Part shown: positions 15,143-22,744 of the stretch, in pieces | Numbering within the stretch: position 1 is the stretch's first letter | Layout: every line of letters starts with the position of its first letter | Origin: Lachnospiraceae bacterium | GTDB lineage: Bacteria > Bacillota > Clostridia > Lachnospirales > Lachnospiraceae | Assembly (NCBI GenBank): GCA_024696005.1 | Contig: JAILHF010000016.1 | Span: forward strand, 1-44,012 | Length of the DNA: 44,012 bases | Direction: 5' to 3' | Notes under the pieces: model-generated | Seen by the model: only the letters and a program-made list of their open reading frames with translations | What the model was told of the DNA's origin: nothing | Databases searched by the model: none | Translations under genes and position numbers: made by a program

Positions 15143-16147
15143 ATGGCATTTGCTGACATCGTAGGACAGAGTCTGATCAAGGAACAATTTCAGGGCGCCA
15201 TTAAGAGCGGGAAAGTGGCTCACGCCTATATCCTCTGCGGCGAAAACCGCAGCGGAAAGGAATTTGTGGCGAGGACCTTTGCGCAGGCGCTGGTGTGCGA
15301 GTCCCCCGTCGAAGACGGGAACGGAGCCATCGAAGCCTGCGGAGACTGCCATTCCTGCAAACAGGCTGCCATCCTTTCGCATCCCGACATCATCTATGTA
15401 AAGCATGAAAAGCCGAACACCATAGGCGTGGACGATGTGCGTGCCGGTATCATCGAAACCGTGCAGATCAAGCCTTATAGCGCGAAATACAAGATCTACA
15501 TCGTGGAGGAATCGGAAAAGCTCACGCCCCAGGCGCAGAACGCGATGCTTCGCACCATTGAGGAGCCGCCCGAATACGTCGTCTTCCTTTTGCTGACGAC
15601 CGGGACGGAAAGCCTGCTCCCGACCATCATCAGCCGTTGCAACGTGCTTCAGATGCGGCCGGTGCGCGACGATGAGATGCGCGACTATCTGATCCGCCAG
15701 CTGCACGTGCCCGAAAGTCGGGCCGAGATCTGCATCGCCTTTGCGAGAGGAAATGTGGGACGCGCCAAGGCCCTCGCCAGCAGCGAGGATTTCGACAAGA
15801 TCCGCAACGATGCACTGTCCCTGCTGAAAAACATCAAGGAAATGGACACGGCCGAGGTGATGGAAGCCCTGGCGCGGATCCGTGAGTACGGCTTCGACAT
15901 CAACGATTATCTGGATATCATGGCGGTCTGGTTCCGCGATATCCTGCTGTTCAAGGCAACGCATGACATGAACCACCTCATCTTCCGGGATGAGATCACG
16001 AGCATACAGAAAGCGGCACGTACCAGCGACTACGAGGGCATCGAAGAGGTGATCCGCGCGCTGGAGGTGGCAAAGAGCCGCCTGAGAAGCTCCGTAAGCA
16101 CCGAGCTGACCATGGAGCTTCTGCTGCTCACGATACAGGAGAGTTAA
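15143..16147 (+). CDS. holB: DNA polymerase III delta-prime subunit
   Basis: A 334-aa AAA+ clamp-loader subunit. Residues 33-39 are a degenerate Walker A (Gly-Glu-Asn-Arg-Ser-Gly-Lys). Residues near 66-73 carry the Cys-x2-Cys-x2-Cys part of the zinc module, with a further Cys upstream. The Ser-Arg-Cys sensor motif follows in Thr-Ile-Ile-Ser-Arg-Cys. It works with the DnaX and delta subunits to load the sliding clamp at replication forks. A GGGGGTG ribosome site precedes it, and it is co-transcribed with yaaR and ricT. Confidence 0.92.
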   Translation: MAFADIVGQSLIKEQFQGAIKSGKVAHAYILCGENRSGKEFVARTFAQALVCESPVEDGNGAIEACGDCHSCKQAAILSHPDIIYVKHEKPNTIGVDDVRAGIIETVQIKPYSAKYKIYIVEESEKLTPQAQNAMLRTIEEPPEYVVFLLLTTGTESLLPTIISRCNVLQMRPVRDDEMRDYLIRQLHVPESRAEICIAFARGNVGRAKALASSEDFDKIRNDALSLLKNIKEMDTAEVMEALARIREYGFDINDYLDIMAVWFRDILLFKATHDMNHLIFRDEITSIQKAARTSDYEGIEEVIRALEVAKSRLRSSVSTELTMELLLLTIQES

Positions 16148-16152
16148 GGAAA

Positions 16153-17085
16153 ATGAAAACGATAGTAGGCGTGCGTTTTCGCACGGGAGGAAAGGTTTAT
16201 TTCTTTGATCCGGGAGAGCATCCGGTAAAGCGGGGCAGTCACGTGATCGTGGAGACCGCGCGGGGAGTGGAATACGGGACCTGCGTGGATGCTCCCAGAC
16301 AGATGGAAGATGAAAAGGTCACTGCACCCCTGAAACCCCTGATCCGCATGGCGACGGCCCAGGACGATGCGCAGGATGCCGAGAACCGCGAGAAGGAAAA
16401 GGCGGCTGTGACCATCGCAAAAGAAAAGATCCGTGCCCGCGCGCTGGACATGAAGCTGATCGATGTGGAGTATACGTTTGATCGCAACAAGATCGTGTTT
16501 TATTTCACGGCGGACGGACGTGTGGATTTCCGTGAACTGGTAAAGGATCTGGCGAGTGTTTTCCGTACCCGCATCGAGCTGCGGCAGATCGGCGTGCGCG
16601 ACGCGACCAAGATGCTCGGCGGACTGGGCAGCTGCGGGCGTGTGCTCTGCTGTCATTCCTACATGTCGGATTTCATTCCCGTGTCCATCAAGATGGCAAA
16701 GGAACAGAGCCTGTCCCTGAACCCGGGAAAGATCAGCGGCATGTGCGGCAGGCTGATGTGCTGCCTGCAGTACGAGGCCGATACCTATGCTTACCTGAAC
16801 CGCAAGCTGCCCCGCGTGGGTGATGAGGTGACTACCCCCGACGGAACGGTCGGCACCGTGCGCGGTGTGGATGTGCTGCGCCAGCGTGTCCAGGTGCTTG
16901 TCGATGTGAACGACGAGAAAGAAATGGAAGAGTACCCCGTGGAGGAGCTGAAGTTTACGAAGCGCCCGCACGGCGGCAAGAAGGAAAAAGGAAATCAGGA
17001 GAACAACCGTAACGGGAAGAACCGTGAAAAGCTCTCGAAGGACGAACTGAAGGAGCTGGCCCGTCTGGAAAAGCCGGAGGACTGA
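16153..17085 (+). CDS. ricT: PSP1-domain protein RicT (YaaT)
   Basis: A 310-aa PSP1-domain protein. The Cys-rich region Cys-Gly-Arg-Val-Leu-Cys-Cys-His and Met-Cys-Gly-Arg-Leu-Met-Cys-Cys (about residues 159-200) is the conserved core. In Bacillus, RicT joins RicA and RicF in an Fe-S-containing complex that acts with RNase Y in mRNA maturation and affects sporulation and biofilm formation. The C-terminal ~40 residues are basic and acidic low-complexity sequence. It starts 5 bases after holB, and its stop overlaps the next start by one base (TGATG). Confidence 0.92.
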   Translation: MKTIVGVRFRTGGKVYFFDPGEHPVKRGSHVIVETARGVEYGTCVDAPRQMEDEKVTAPLKPLIRMATAQDDAQDAENREKEKAAVTIAKEKIRARALDMKLIDVEYTFDRNKIVFYFTADGRVDFRELVKDLASVFRTRIELRQIGVRDATKMLGGLGSCGRVLCCHSYMSDFIPVSIKMAKEQSLSLNPGKISGMCGRLMCCLQYEADTYAYLNRKLPRVGDEVTTPDGTVGTVRGVDVLRQRVQVLVDVNDEKEMEEYPVEELKFTKRPHGGKKEKGNQENNRNGKNREKLSKDELKELARLEKPED

Positions 17086-17801
17086 TGGAGCGTCTGGATG
17101 ATCTGCAGTTGTCGGGTCTGAAGATCTGGCAGGATACGGAGCGTTTCTGCTTCGGCATGGATGCCGTGGTCCTGTCGGGCTTTGTCCGGGTTCCGAAAGG
17201 AGCAAAGGTCCTGGACCTGGGGACAGGAACGGGCATATTGCCGCTTCTGCTTTCCGCCAAAACGGAGGCATCGGAACTGACCGGGCTCGAGATCCAGCAT
17301 GAGAGTGCCCTCATGGCGGCGCGCAGTGTGGAGCAGAACGGACTTTCGGAGCGGATCCATATCGTGGAAGGTGATATCAAAGAAGCGGCCGCGCTTTTCG
17401 GTGCTGCTTCTTTTTCTGTTATCGTGAGCAACCCGCCCTACATCGCGCAGGATTCGGGGCTTCATAATCCCGAAGATGCCCTGGCCATCGCACGGCACGA
17501 GATCCTCTGCGTTTTTGCGGACGTGGCGCGAGAGAGCGCGGCGGTCCTGCCCCATGGCGGGAAGCTCTTCCTGGTGCACCGTCCGGAGAGGCTGGCGGAA
17601 CTGATCTGCACCCTGCGGGAATACCGTCTGGAGGTGAAGCGCCTGCGCTTCGTTCATTCCTTCGCGGAGAGGGAGCCGTCGATGGTGCTTCTGGAAGCCG
17701 CAAAGGAAGGGCGGCCGGGGATGAAGGTGGAAGCCCCGCTGATCCTCTATGAGAGGGAAGGGGTTTATTCGGAAGAGATGAAAAGGGACTATGGCTTTTA
17801 G
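17085..17801 (+). CDS. tRNA1(Val) (adenine-N6)-methyltransferase-like protein (TrmN6 family)
   Basis: A 238-aa class I SAM-dependent methyltransferase. Motif I is Asp-Leu-Gly-Thr-Gly-Thr-Gly near residue 45, and the N6-adenine signature Asn-Pro-Pro-Tyr is at 116-119. It begins with Leu-Asp-Asp-Leu-Gln-Leu and Gly-Met-Asp-Ala-Val-Val-Leu, as in the TrmN6/YfiC group that methylates A37 of tRNA-Val. It is translationally coupled to ricT by a TGATG overlap and followed by rsmI, the standard Firmicutes order. Confidence 0.88.
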   Translation: MERLDDLQLSGLKIWQDTERFCFGMDAVVLSGFVRVPKGAKVLDLGTGTGILPLLLSAKTEASELTGLEIQHESALMAARSVEQNGLSERIHIVEGDIKEAAALFGAASFSVIVSNPPYIAQDSGLHNPEDALAIARHEILCVFADVARESAAVLPHGGKLFLVHRPERLAELICTLREYRLEVKRLRFVHSFAEREPSMVLLEAAKEGRPGMKVEAPLILYEREGVYSEEMKRDYGF

Positions 17802-17812
17802 GAGGCATGAGC

Positions 17813-18655
17813 ATGGCCGGAACATTATATTTATGCGCAACTCCGATCGGAAATCTCGGTGACATCACGCAGCGGGTGTTGGACACGCTTGCGCAGGTCG
17901 ACCTGATCGCAGCGGAGGATACGCGCAACAGTCTGCATCTTTTGACCCATTTCGGGATCAGGACACCGCTCACTTCCTACCATGAATACAATAAATACGA
18001 CAAGGCCGAGACGCTGATCGAAAAGCTCAGGGAAGGGCAGGAGATCGCATTGATCACGGACGCGGGGACGCCCGGGATATCGGATCCCGGCGAAGTGCTC
18101 TGCGCGCGCTGCATCGAGGAAGGGATCCCGGTGACCAGTCTTCCCGGGCCGGCGGCCTGCATCACGGCGCTCACGCTTTCGGGCCTGCCCACGCGGCGCT
18201 TCTGCTTTGAAGCGTTCCTGCCTGCCGACAAAAAGGAAAGGCAGCGTATCCTGGAAGAACTGAAGGAAGAAACGCGCACGATCATCGTCTACGAGGCACC
18301 GCATCATCTGCTGCAGACACTGCGGGAGCTTACGGCTGCGCTGGGGGAGAGACGCATCGCCCTGTGCCGGGAACTGACCAAGCGTTTTGAAAACGTGGAA
18401 CGGATGACGACGACCGAAGCCGTCGCGCATTATGAAGAAAACGAAGCCCGCGGGGAATACGTTCTTGTGATCGAAGGGCGCGACCCGCAGGAACTGGTAA
18501 AGGAGCGGCAGGCCAGATGGGAGGAGCTTTCCCTCGAGGAGCACGTGGCCCTTTACGAAAAGGAGGGCATCGATCACAAGGCCGCCCTCAAACAGGTAGC
18601 CCTGGACCGCGGCATTCCCAAGCGCGAAGTCTATGATGCCCTGCACAAAAAATGA
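17813..18655 (+). CDS. rsmI: 16S rRNA (cytidine1402-2'-O)-methyltransferase
   Basis: A 280-aa RsmI. It begins with Leu-Tyr-Leu-Cys-Ala-Thr-Pro-Ile-Gly-Asn-Leu-Gly-Asp and carries Ala-Glu-Asp-Thr-Arg and Asp-Ala-Gly-Thr-Pro-Gly-Ile-Ser-Asp-Pro-Gly, the signatures of the tetrapyrrole-methylase fold subgroup. It methylates the ribose of C1402 in the ribosomal decoding centre. The ATG at 17813 is preferred over one at 17807 because the GGAGG at 17801-17805 is then 7 bases away instead of 1. It is the last gene of the operon. Only 9 bases separate it from the convergent flavin reductase gene, and no terminator is visible between them. Confidence 0.95.
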   Translation: MAGTLYLCATPIGNLGDITQRVLDTLAQVDLIAAEDTRNSLHLLTHFGIRTPLTSYHEYNKYDKAETLIEKLREGQEIALITDAGTPGISDPGEVLCARCIEEGIPVTSLPGPAACITALTLSGLPTRRFCFEAFLPADKKERQRILEELKEETRTIIVYEAPHHLLQTLRELTAALGERRIALCRELTKRFENVERMTTTEAVAHYEENEARGEYVLVIEGRDPQELVKERQARWEELSLEEHVALYEKEGIDHKAALKQVALDRGIPKREVYDALHKK

Positions 18656-18664
18656 TGTTTTTCT

Positions 18665-19225
18665 TTACTTTCTGACGGAATATCCGAATTTGCCGAGCAG
18701 CTTGCCGAGTGAATAGTATTCCCCGTGCGAATAGGCTACCAGCCCGGTCTTTTCCAGGGCGAAGCGCCCCTCTTCGGTCATGTAGCGGTCATCCACGGTA
18801 ACACCGACCACTTCCGCGAGAAAGAGGTCGTGGGAGCCGAGAGGCTCGCATTTTGTCACGCGGCAGTAGATGTTCACCGGGCTCTCTTCGATCGCGGGTG
18901 CGTTCATCAGTTCCGACCGGTATTCATGCAGTCCCGTTTCCCGGAATTTATCATAGTCCTTGCCGGAACGGACACCGCACCAGTCACAGGCATTCGTCAG
19001 TTCCTCGGTGACCAGGTTGATCACGAATTCCCCGCTCTCGGCGATGATGTCGTGTGAGTGACGCTCGGGCCGCACCGAGATCGAGACCATGGCCGGATCC
19101 GAGCAGATCGTGCCCGTCCAGGCGATCGTGATGATATTGGCTTTTTCGTCACCCCGTTTGCAGCTGACCATGACAGCCGGCACGGGATAGAGCATGTTTC
19201 CGGCTTTCCAGACCTGTTTTCCCAT
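18665..19225 (-). CDS. Flavin reductase family protein (FMN-binding split barrel)
   Basis: A 186-aa protein of the flavin reductase-like group: Pro-Val-Pro-Ala-Val-Met-Val-Ser-Cys near the start, Thr-Ile-Ala-Trp-Thr-Gly-Thr, and Pro-Ala-Met-Val-Ser-Ile-Ser-Val-Arg-Pro. In anaerobes such proteins bind FMN and act as small oxidoreductases or flavoredoxins; the partner is unknown. It lies 40 bases downstream of the large cNMP-domain gene on the same strand, with an AGAGGAAAAAG ribosome site, so the two are probably co-transcribed. Confidence 0.88.
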   Translation of the reverse strand: MGKQVWKAGNMLYPVPAVMVSCKRGDEKANIITIAWTGTICSDPAMVSISVRPERHSHDIIAESGEFVINLVTEELTNACDWCGVRSGKDYDKFRETGLHEYRSELMNAPAIEESPVNIYCRVTKCEPLGSHDLFLAEVVGVTVDDRYMTEEGRFALEKTGLVAYSHGEYYSLGKLLGKFGYSVRK

Positions 19226-19265
19226 TCTTTTTCCTCTCTTTTAAGCGTTTATTCGTTGCAAAAGC

Positions 19266-21662
19266 TCAGCTCTCATAATAATGCAGCAGGTCCTCGATCT
19301 CCGGGGGGAGCGAGCCGAACTGCTTTTCCACCTTGTCGTATTTCAGATGCATCAGCTTGAAGCTCTTTGTTGCCTGGTTCTCGTAGCGCCGCACCAGATC
19401 CGTGTACATGGGGTTGTTTTCCAGGTTCTTGCGGACTTTCGCGGAGAACGGGCAGTACGAGAAGAGGATGCGCCGTGCGACCTTGGTGAGGCGGGGCGCT
19501 CCCTGCGATTCAAAGCGCATCCACTGCACATAGTCCAGAAGGAAGACGCTCTCATAGCTGTTCTTGCAGGCCTGGATCTCGGCCTTGACCTTTTCCTTCG
19601 CATCGGAGGAGAGGTCGCTGTTCTTTTTGTAGAACTGCAGGTAATCGTTGTAATCGGCCGTGAGGGAGGGATCGGAAACGTCGTTCCAGCGGGCTCCTTG
19701 CACCCGGCGGCAGATCGCCCAGCGGAAGCTGGCTGCCATCTTGATCTGCTGCAGGAACAGGTCCTCCCCGCAGAAGACGGGAAGATACATGCGGGCCGGC
19801 GTATCGCGCCTCACGCCGCTGATCTCCTGCCACAGGCCGCCTCTGACGCCGACCATCGGCAGCAGGATCATGTCCGGGAACACCTCGATCTGTATGCTCT
19901 CCCGGGGCAGATTGTAGGCGCTGTTCTGATACAGGGACAGACGGAAGAAGAGGGAAAAGTCCACGCTGCGTATCGTTTCCCAGTTCTTCTGTATGGATTC
20001 GGCCGTGACCAGCATCTGCTCAAGCGGACGTATGATGTTGTGCGCCGAGAGCAGAGGACAGAACACGGTAGGGCGGCCGGATGCGATGCGCATGCTCAGG
20101 TGAAGGAAATTGTCCAGCTCAAAGCGCATGCGTTCGCGGGGAGAATCCAGATAGCGCTTTTCCTGGTCCTCCGAGATCTCTCCCGACTGTCTGCGGGATT
20201 TCAGCCAGGTGGGATAATCCTGGTCAAATTCGTTGCGGGAAGGATCCTTTTCCCCGCGGTAGATCGCGGCCAGCCAGTCATAGATCGTATAGACCCTGCT
20301 GGCTTTGACGCGGCTTTCGCTTTCTTCTTCCGCCGCCTCTTTCATCTCCTCGATCCTGTCGAGAAGGCGCAGAAGCTGGGCACAGTTGTCGCGTCCGATC
20401 AGCTCTTCATCCATGTAGCCGAAATACAGGAAGAGCTTGACGGGAACGGGAAGGCCGCGGCGCGATTCCATGGCGGCCAGCACGGCACTCTCGTACAGAT
20501 TGAAGAAGCCGCGTCCGATATCGTGACGGAGCTGGCGGATCGCATTGTCGGAAGAGTTCTTGTCGTTAATGGATTTGTATGCTTCAAGCAGCTGGCGGAA
20601 GCGGTCTTCCTCCGCCTCATCAAGCTGCGTGCAGGCAAGGATCTGGTCCAGGGAACGGTCGAGAACGGCCAGCGGATCCGGTGCTTCGGGGACCTCCGGC
20701 GTCTCGGGTGTTTCGGGAGCCTGGATGCTGATCTCCTCTGCGGGAGAGGGGGCTTCGCTTTCGGGAAGCATTTCCTCGGCAGGCTTTGCTTCGGCCTTTT
20801 TCTGCGAGCGGCTGCCCGCACAGCCGTTCTCGTAACGCAGACGCCGTTCTTCCAGCAGATTATCCGTCAGCAGCTCCGTGCGGCTCACGCTTTTGTCGTA
20901 ATCCTCCACGGCGCTGTCGATCTGCTCCTGCAGTTCGGGCTTGCCGTTGCAGCGCCGGCGCAGGTTCAGATACAGGTCGAACAGGTCGGGCCCGGAAAAA
21001 TACGTTTCGCGTATGTTATTGCTGTAATCGCTGAGCTGGTCAAAGAGCCCGCGGATCAGACGGATGTGACCGACCGCCTCGAGTATGGCGGCGGTGGTGA
21101 TGGAAGTATGGGAAGAATAAAAAGCGCTGCGGATGTCCTGGGGCATCAGTCCCAGCTGGTCATAGTAATCGCCGAGCCAGTCCGGAAGCTCTTTCTCGGG
21201 TGTGAAGTTTTCCAGTTCCTCCACGAGGGGCCAGGGCTGGATGTCGAAGCTGTTGCTTTCGCAGAAGCTGCGGTAACCGGAATAGCCCTTGCGGAGTGCC
21301 TTCAGCAGGGTGTCCACCCGGCGCTGGCTGCGTTTGTAATGCCCGAGCAGGCTCAGCGTGATGCTCGCGTTGGCGCAGACCAGGCGGTCGCTGTCGCTGA
21401 TGCGGTCGCGAACGATGGCGTCCGTGTCGGAACGGCGCCGGAAGGGATAACGGTCCAGGGTGCAGGTTTCCTTCGCGATGTAGGTATAGCTGTAGTTTTC
21501 CCTGGGCATCTCGAAGAGGCCGAGGATGCTTCCGCGTTCCGCGGTGATGTGGAAGTCGGGAGAGATGATCTCGACTTTTCCGCTGGTGACCAGCTCCAGG
21601 CAGTCTGCCTTATCCGCCGCGGTATGCAGCACGGTACCCACGTTGATCGTAACACTTTCCAT
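19266..21662 (-). CDS. Large protein with N-terminal cNMP-binding-like domain, otherwise unknown
   Basis: A 798-aa soluble protein. Residues 5-90 look like a CRP/cNMP-binding beta-roll (Gly-Thr-Val-Leu, Leu-Glu-Leu-Val-Thr-Ser-Gly-Lys-Val-Glu, Gly-Ser-Ile-Leu-Gly). No DNA-binding helix-turn-helix follows. The middle is mostly helical, with a Pro/Glu-rich linker at about residues 300-340 (repeated Pro-Glu-x-Pro/Thr-Glu). The C-terminal half is a conserved-looking helical domain that I do not recognise. The ATG at 21662 is chosen over a TTG 30 bases upstream because GGAGG lies 10 bases before it and the -10 box is at 21701-21706. Its promoter overlaps the divergent glycan-operon promoter. A signal-responsive scaffold is a guess. 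Confidence 0.7.
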   Translation of the reverse strand: MESVTINVGTVLHTAADKADCLELVTSGKVEIISPDFHITAERGSILGLFEMPRENYSYTYIAKETCTLDRYPFRRRSDTDAIVRDRISDSDRLVCANASITLSLLGHYKRSQRRVDTLLKALRKGYSGYRSFCESNSFDIQPWPLVEELENFTPEKELPDWLGDYYDQLGLMPQDIRSAFYSSHTSITTAAILEAVGHIRLIRGLFDQLSDYSNNIRETYFSGPDLFDLYLNLRRRCNGKPELQEQIDSAVEDYDKSVSRTELLTDNLLEERRLRYENGCAGSRSQKKAEAKPAEEMLPESEAPSPAEEISIQAPETPETPEVPEAPDPLAVLDRSLDQILACTQLDEAEEDRFRQLLEAYKSINDKNSSDNAIRQLRHDIGRGFFNLYESAVLAAMESRRGLPVPVKLFLYFGYMDEELIGRDNCAQLLRLLDRIEEMKEAAEEESESRVKASRVYTIYDWLAAIYRGEKDPSRNEFDQDYPTWLKSRRQSGEISEDQEKRYLDSPRERMRFELDNFLHLSMRIASGRPTVFCPLLSAHNIIRPLEQMLVTAESIQKNWETIRSVDFSLFFRLSLYQNSAYNLPRESIQIEVFPDMILLPMVGVRGGLWQEISGVRRDTPARMYLPVFCGEDLFLQQIKMAASFRWAICRRVQGARWNDVSDPSLTADYNDYLQFYKKNSDLSSDAKEKVKAEIQACKNSYESVFLLDYVQWMRFESQGAPRLTKVARRILFSYCPFSAKVRKNLENNPMYTDLVRRYENQATKSFKLMHLKYDKVEKQFGSLPPEIEDLLHYYES

Positions 21663-21700
21663 ATCCGGATCGCCTCCGCCCCCAATAGTCAAACAGGAAT

Positions 21701-21729
21701 ATTATAGCAAAAAAATGCCATTTGATAAA
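21701..21729 (-). promoter_or_regulatory. Promoter of the cNMP-domain gene
   Basis: On the minus strand: TTTATC (21729-21724), a 17-base spacer and TATAAT (21706-21701). The -35 box overlaps that of the divergent promoter at 21722-21727, so the two polymerases should exclude one another. Confidence 0.55.
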
Positions 21730-21750
21730 GTGCCGCTTTCTGATTATAAT
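21722..21750 (+). promoter_or_regulatory. Promoter of the glycan operon
   Basis: TTGATA (21722-21727), a 17-base spacer and TATAAT (21745-21750); transcription should start near 21757, 25 bases before the first start codon. Confidence 0.8.
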
Positions 21751-21781
21751 GGTCGGGAATGGGATATTTTTGAGGTCAAAA

Positions 21782-22744
21782 ATGTATTATCTGATATTTA
21801 CCGGCGGAGAAGAAAATGAATTGTTTGACGACATGTTCGCGGATCTGCGGGAGAGGGAGAACATGCGCTGCATCCCGGACGTGCCGCAGGTGGCGGGGGC
21901 ATTGCGTCCGTTGTACCGCCTTCATCATGCCCGGAGCCTGAACAGGAAGCGTCCGCTTCCGTTCCGGGGGATCTGGTCAGACCGCCGTCTGTCGGAGCTG
22001 GTCGCGCGGGAGGCAAAGGAGCATCCGGAGCTGACGCTCTTTTTCAACAATTTTTCCATCTCGCATTTTGAACCGTCCCAACTGGCAGCCCTGCAGAAAC
22101 GCTACGGCTGCAGGCTCTGGCTCTGCTACATCGACCGGATGAGCTCCTATTGCGCGGAAGTGGCGCGGATGTACGAGAGCCGGCTGCATTTCGACCGCGT
22201 TTTGAGCTATTACCGTGCGGATGCGGAGCGGCATGGGAAGGAATATTTTGACTGCTACTATTCCCGGCCGCTGCTTCCGGAGGCCGGGAAGCGCTGTGAA
22301 CTGTATTTCTGGGGCTCGGACACCGGGCGTCGCCCGATGCTGGAGCAGGTCTACCGCCATGTGACGGGACTGGGACATGACTGCCGCATGGGCATCTGCT
22401 ATGCGCAGGGCGACGGAGAGCGCCTGAAGGGCATCAGCTACGATGAGCCGAAGACTTACCCCGAAGTGCTGCGGGACGTGGCCGGCGCGGAGATACTCCT
22501 GGACCTGATCTGCGGCGAAGGCGGGGTGTCGCTGCGCTATTACGAGGCTGTCGTGTTCGGAAAAAAGCTGATCAGCAACAATCCCGAGATCAGGCGCATG
22601 CGTCTTTATGACCCCGAAAGCATGCTGCTGATCGAAAAGCCGGAGGACATCACGGAGGAATTCCTGGCAAAGAAGATTACACCCCGTCCCTACAACGACG
22701 AGTTTTCCCCGCTCGGTCTCTTTCCGCCCGGCGAGAGGGGATGA
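21782..22744 (+). CDS. Putative glycosyltransferase of a surface-glycan operon
   Basis: A 320-aa soluble protein without membrane helices. The C-terminal third has the pattern of a retaining GT-B sugar-nucleotide site: a run ending Gly-Ala-Glu-Ile-Leu-Leu-Asp, then Gly-Gly-Val-Ser-Leu-Arg-Tyr-Tyr-Glu-Ala-Val-Val-Phe-Gly-Lys-Lys-Leu-Ile-Ser. I do not recognise a named family. The start at 21782 is supported by a GAGG site 8 bases upstream and by the promoter position; in-frame codons further upstream overlap the promoter. The stop overlaps the next start (ATGA), so the two are coupled. Context with a methyltransferase-kinase-like protein and a GT2 enzyme points to polysaccharide assembly. Confidence 0.65.
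   Translation: MYYLIFTGGEENELFDDMFADLRERENMRCIPDVPQVAGALRPLYRLHHARSLNRKRPLPFRGIWSDRRLSELVAREAKEHPELTLFFNNFSISHFEPSQLAALQKRYGCRLWLCYIDRMSSYCAEVARMYESRLHFDRVLSYYRADAERHGKEYFDCYYSRPLLPEAGKRCELYFWGSDTGRRPMLEQVYRHVTGLGHDCRMGICYAQGDGERLKGISYDEPKTYPEVLRDVAGAEILLDLICGEGGVSLRYYEAVVFGKKLISNNPEIRRMRLYDPESMLLIEKPEDITEEFLAKKITPRPYNDEFSPLGLFPPGERG

Noticed and set aside
18656-18664. A terminator between rsmI and the convergent flavin reductase gene
   Set aside because: Only 9 bases separate the stops and no hairpin is present; transcripts may overlap.
19281-21707. An 808-codon frame antisense to the cNMP-domain gene
   Set aside because: The minus-strand gene has a promoter, ribosome site and domain; the plus-strand frame has none.
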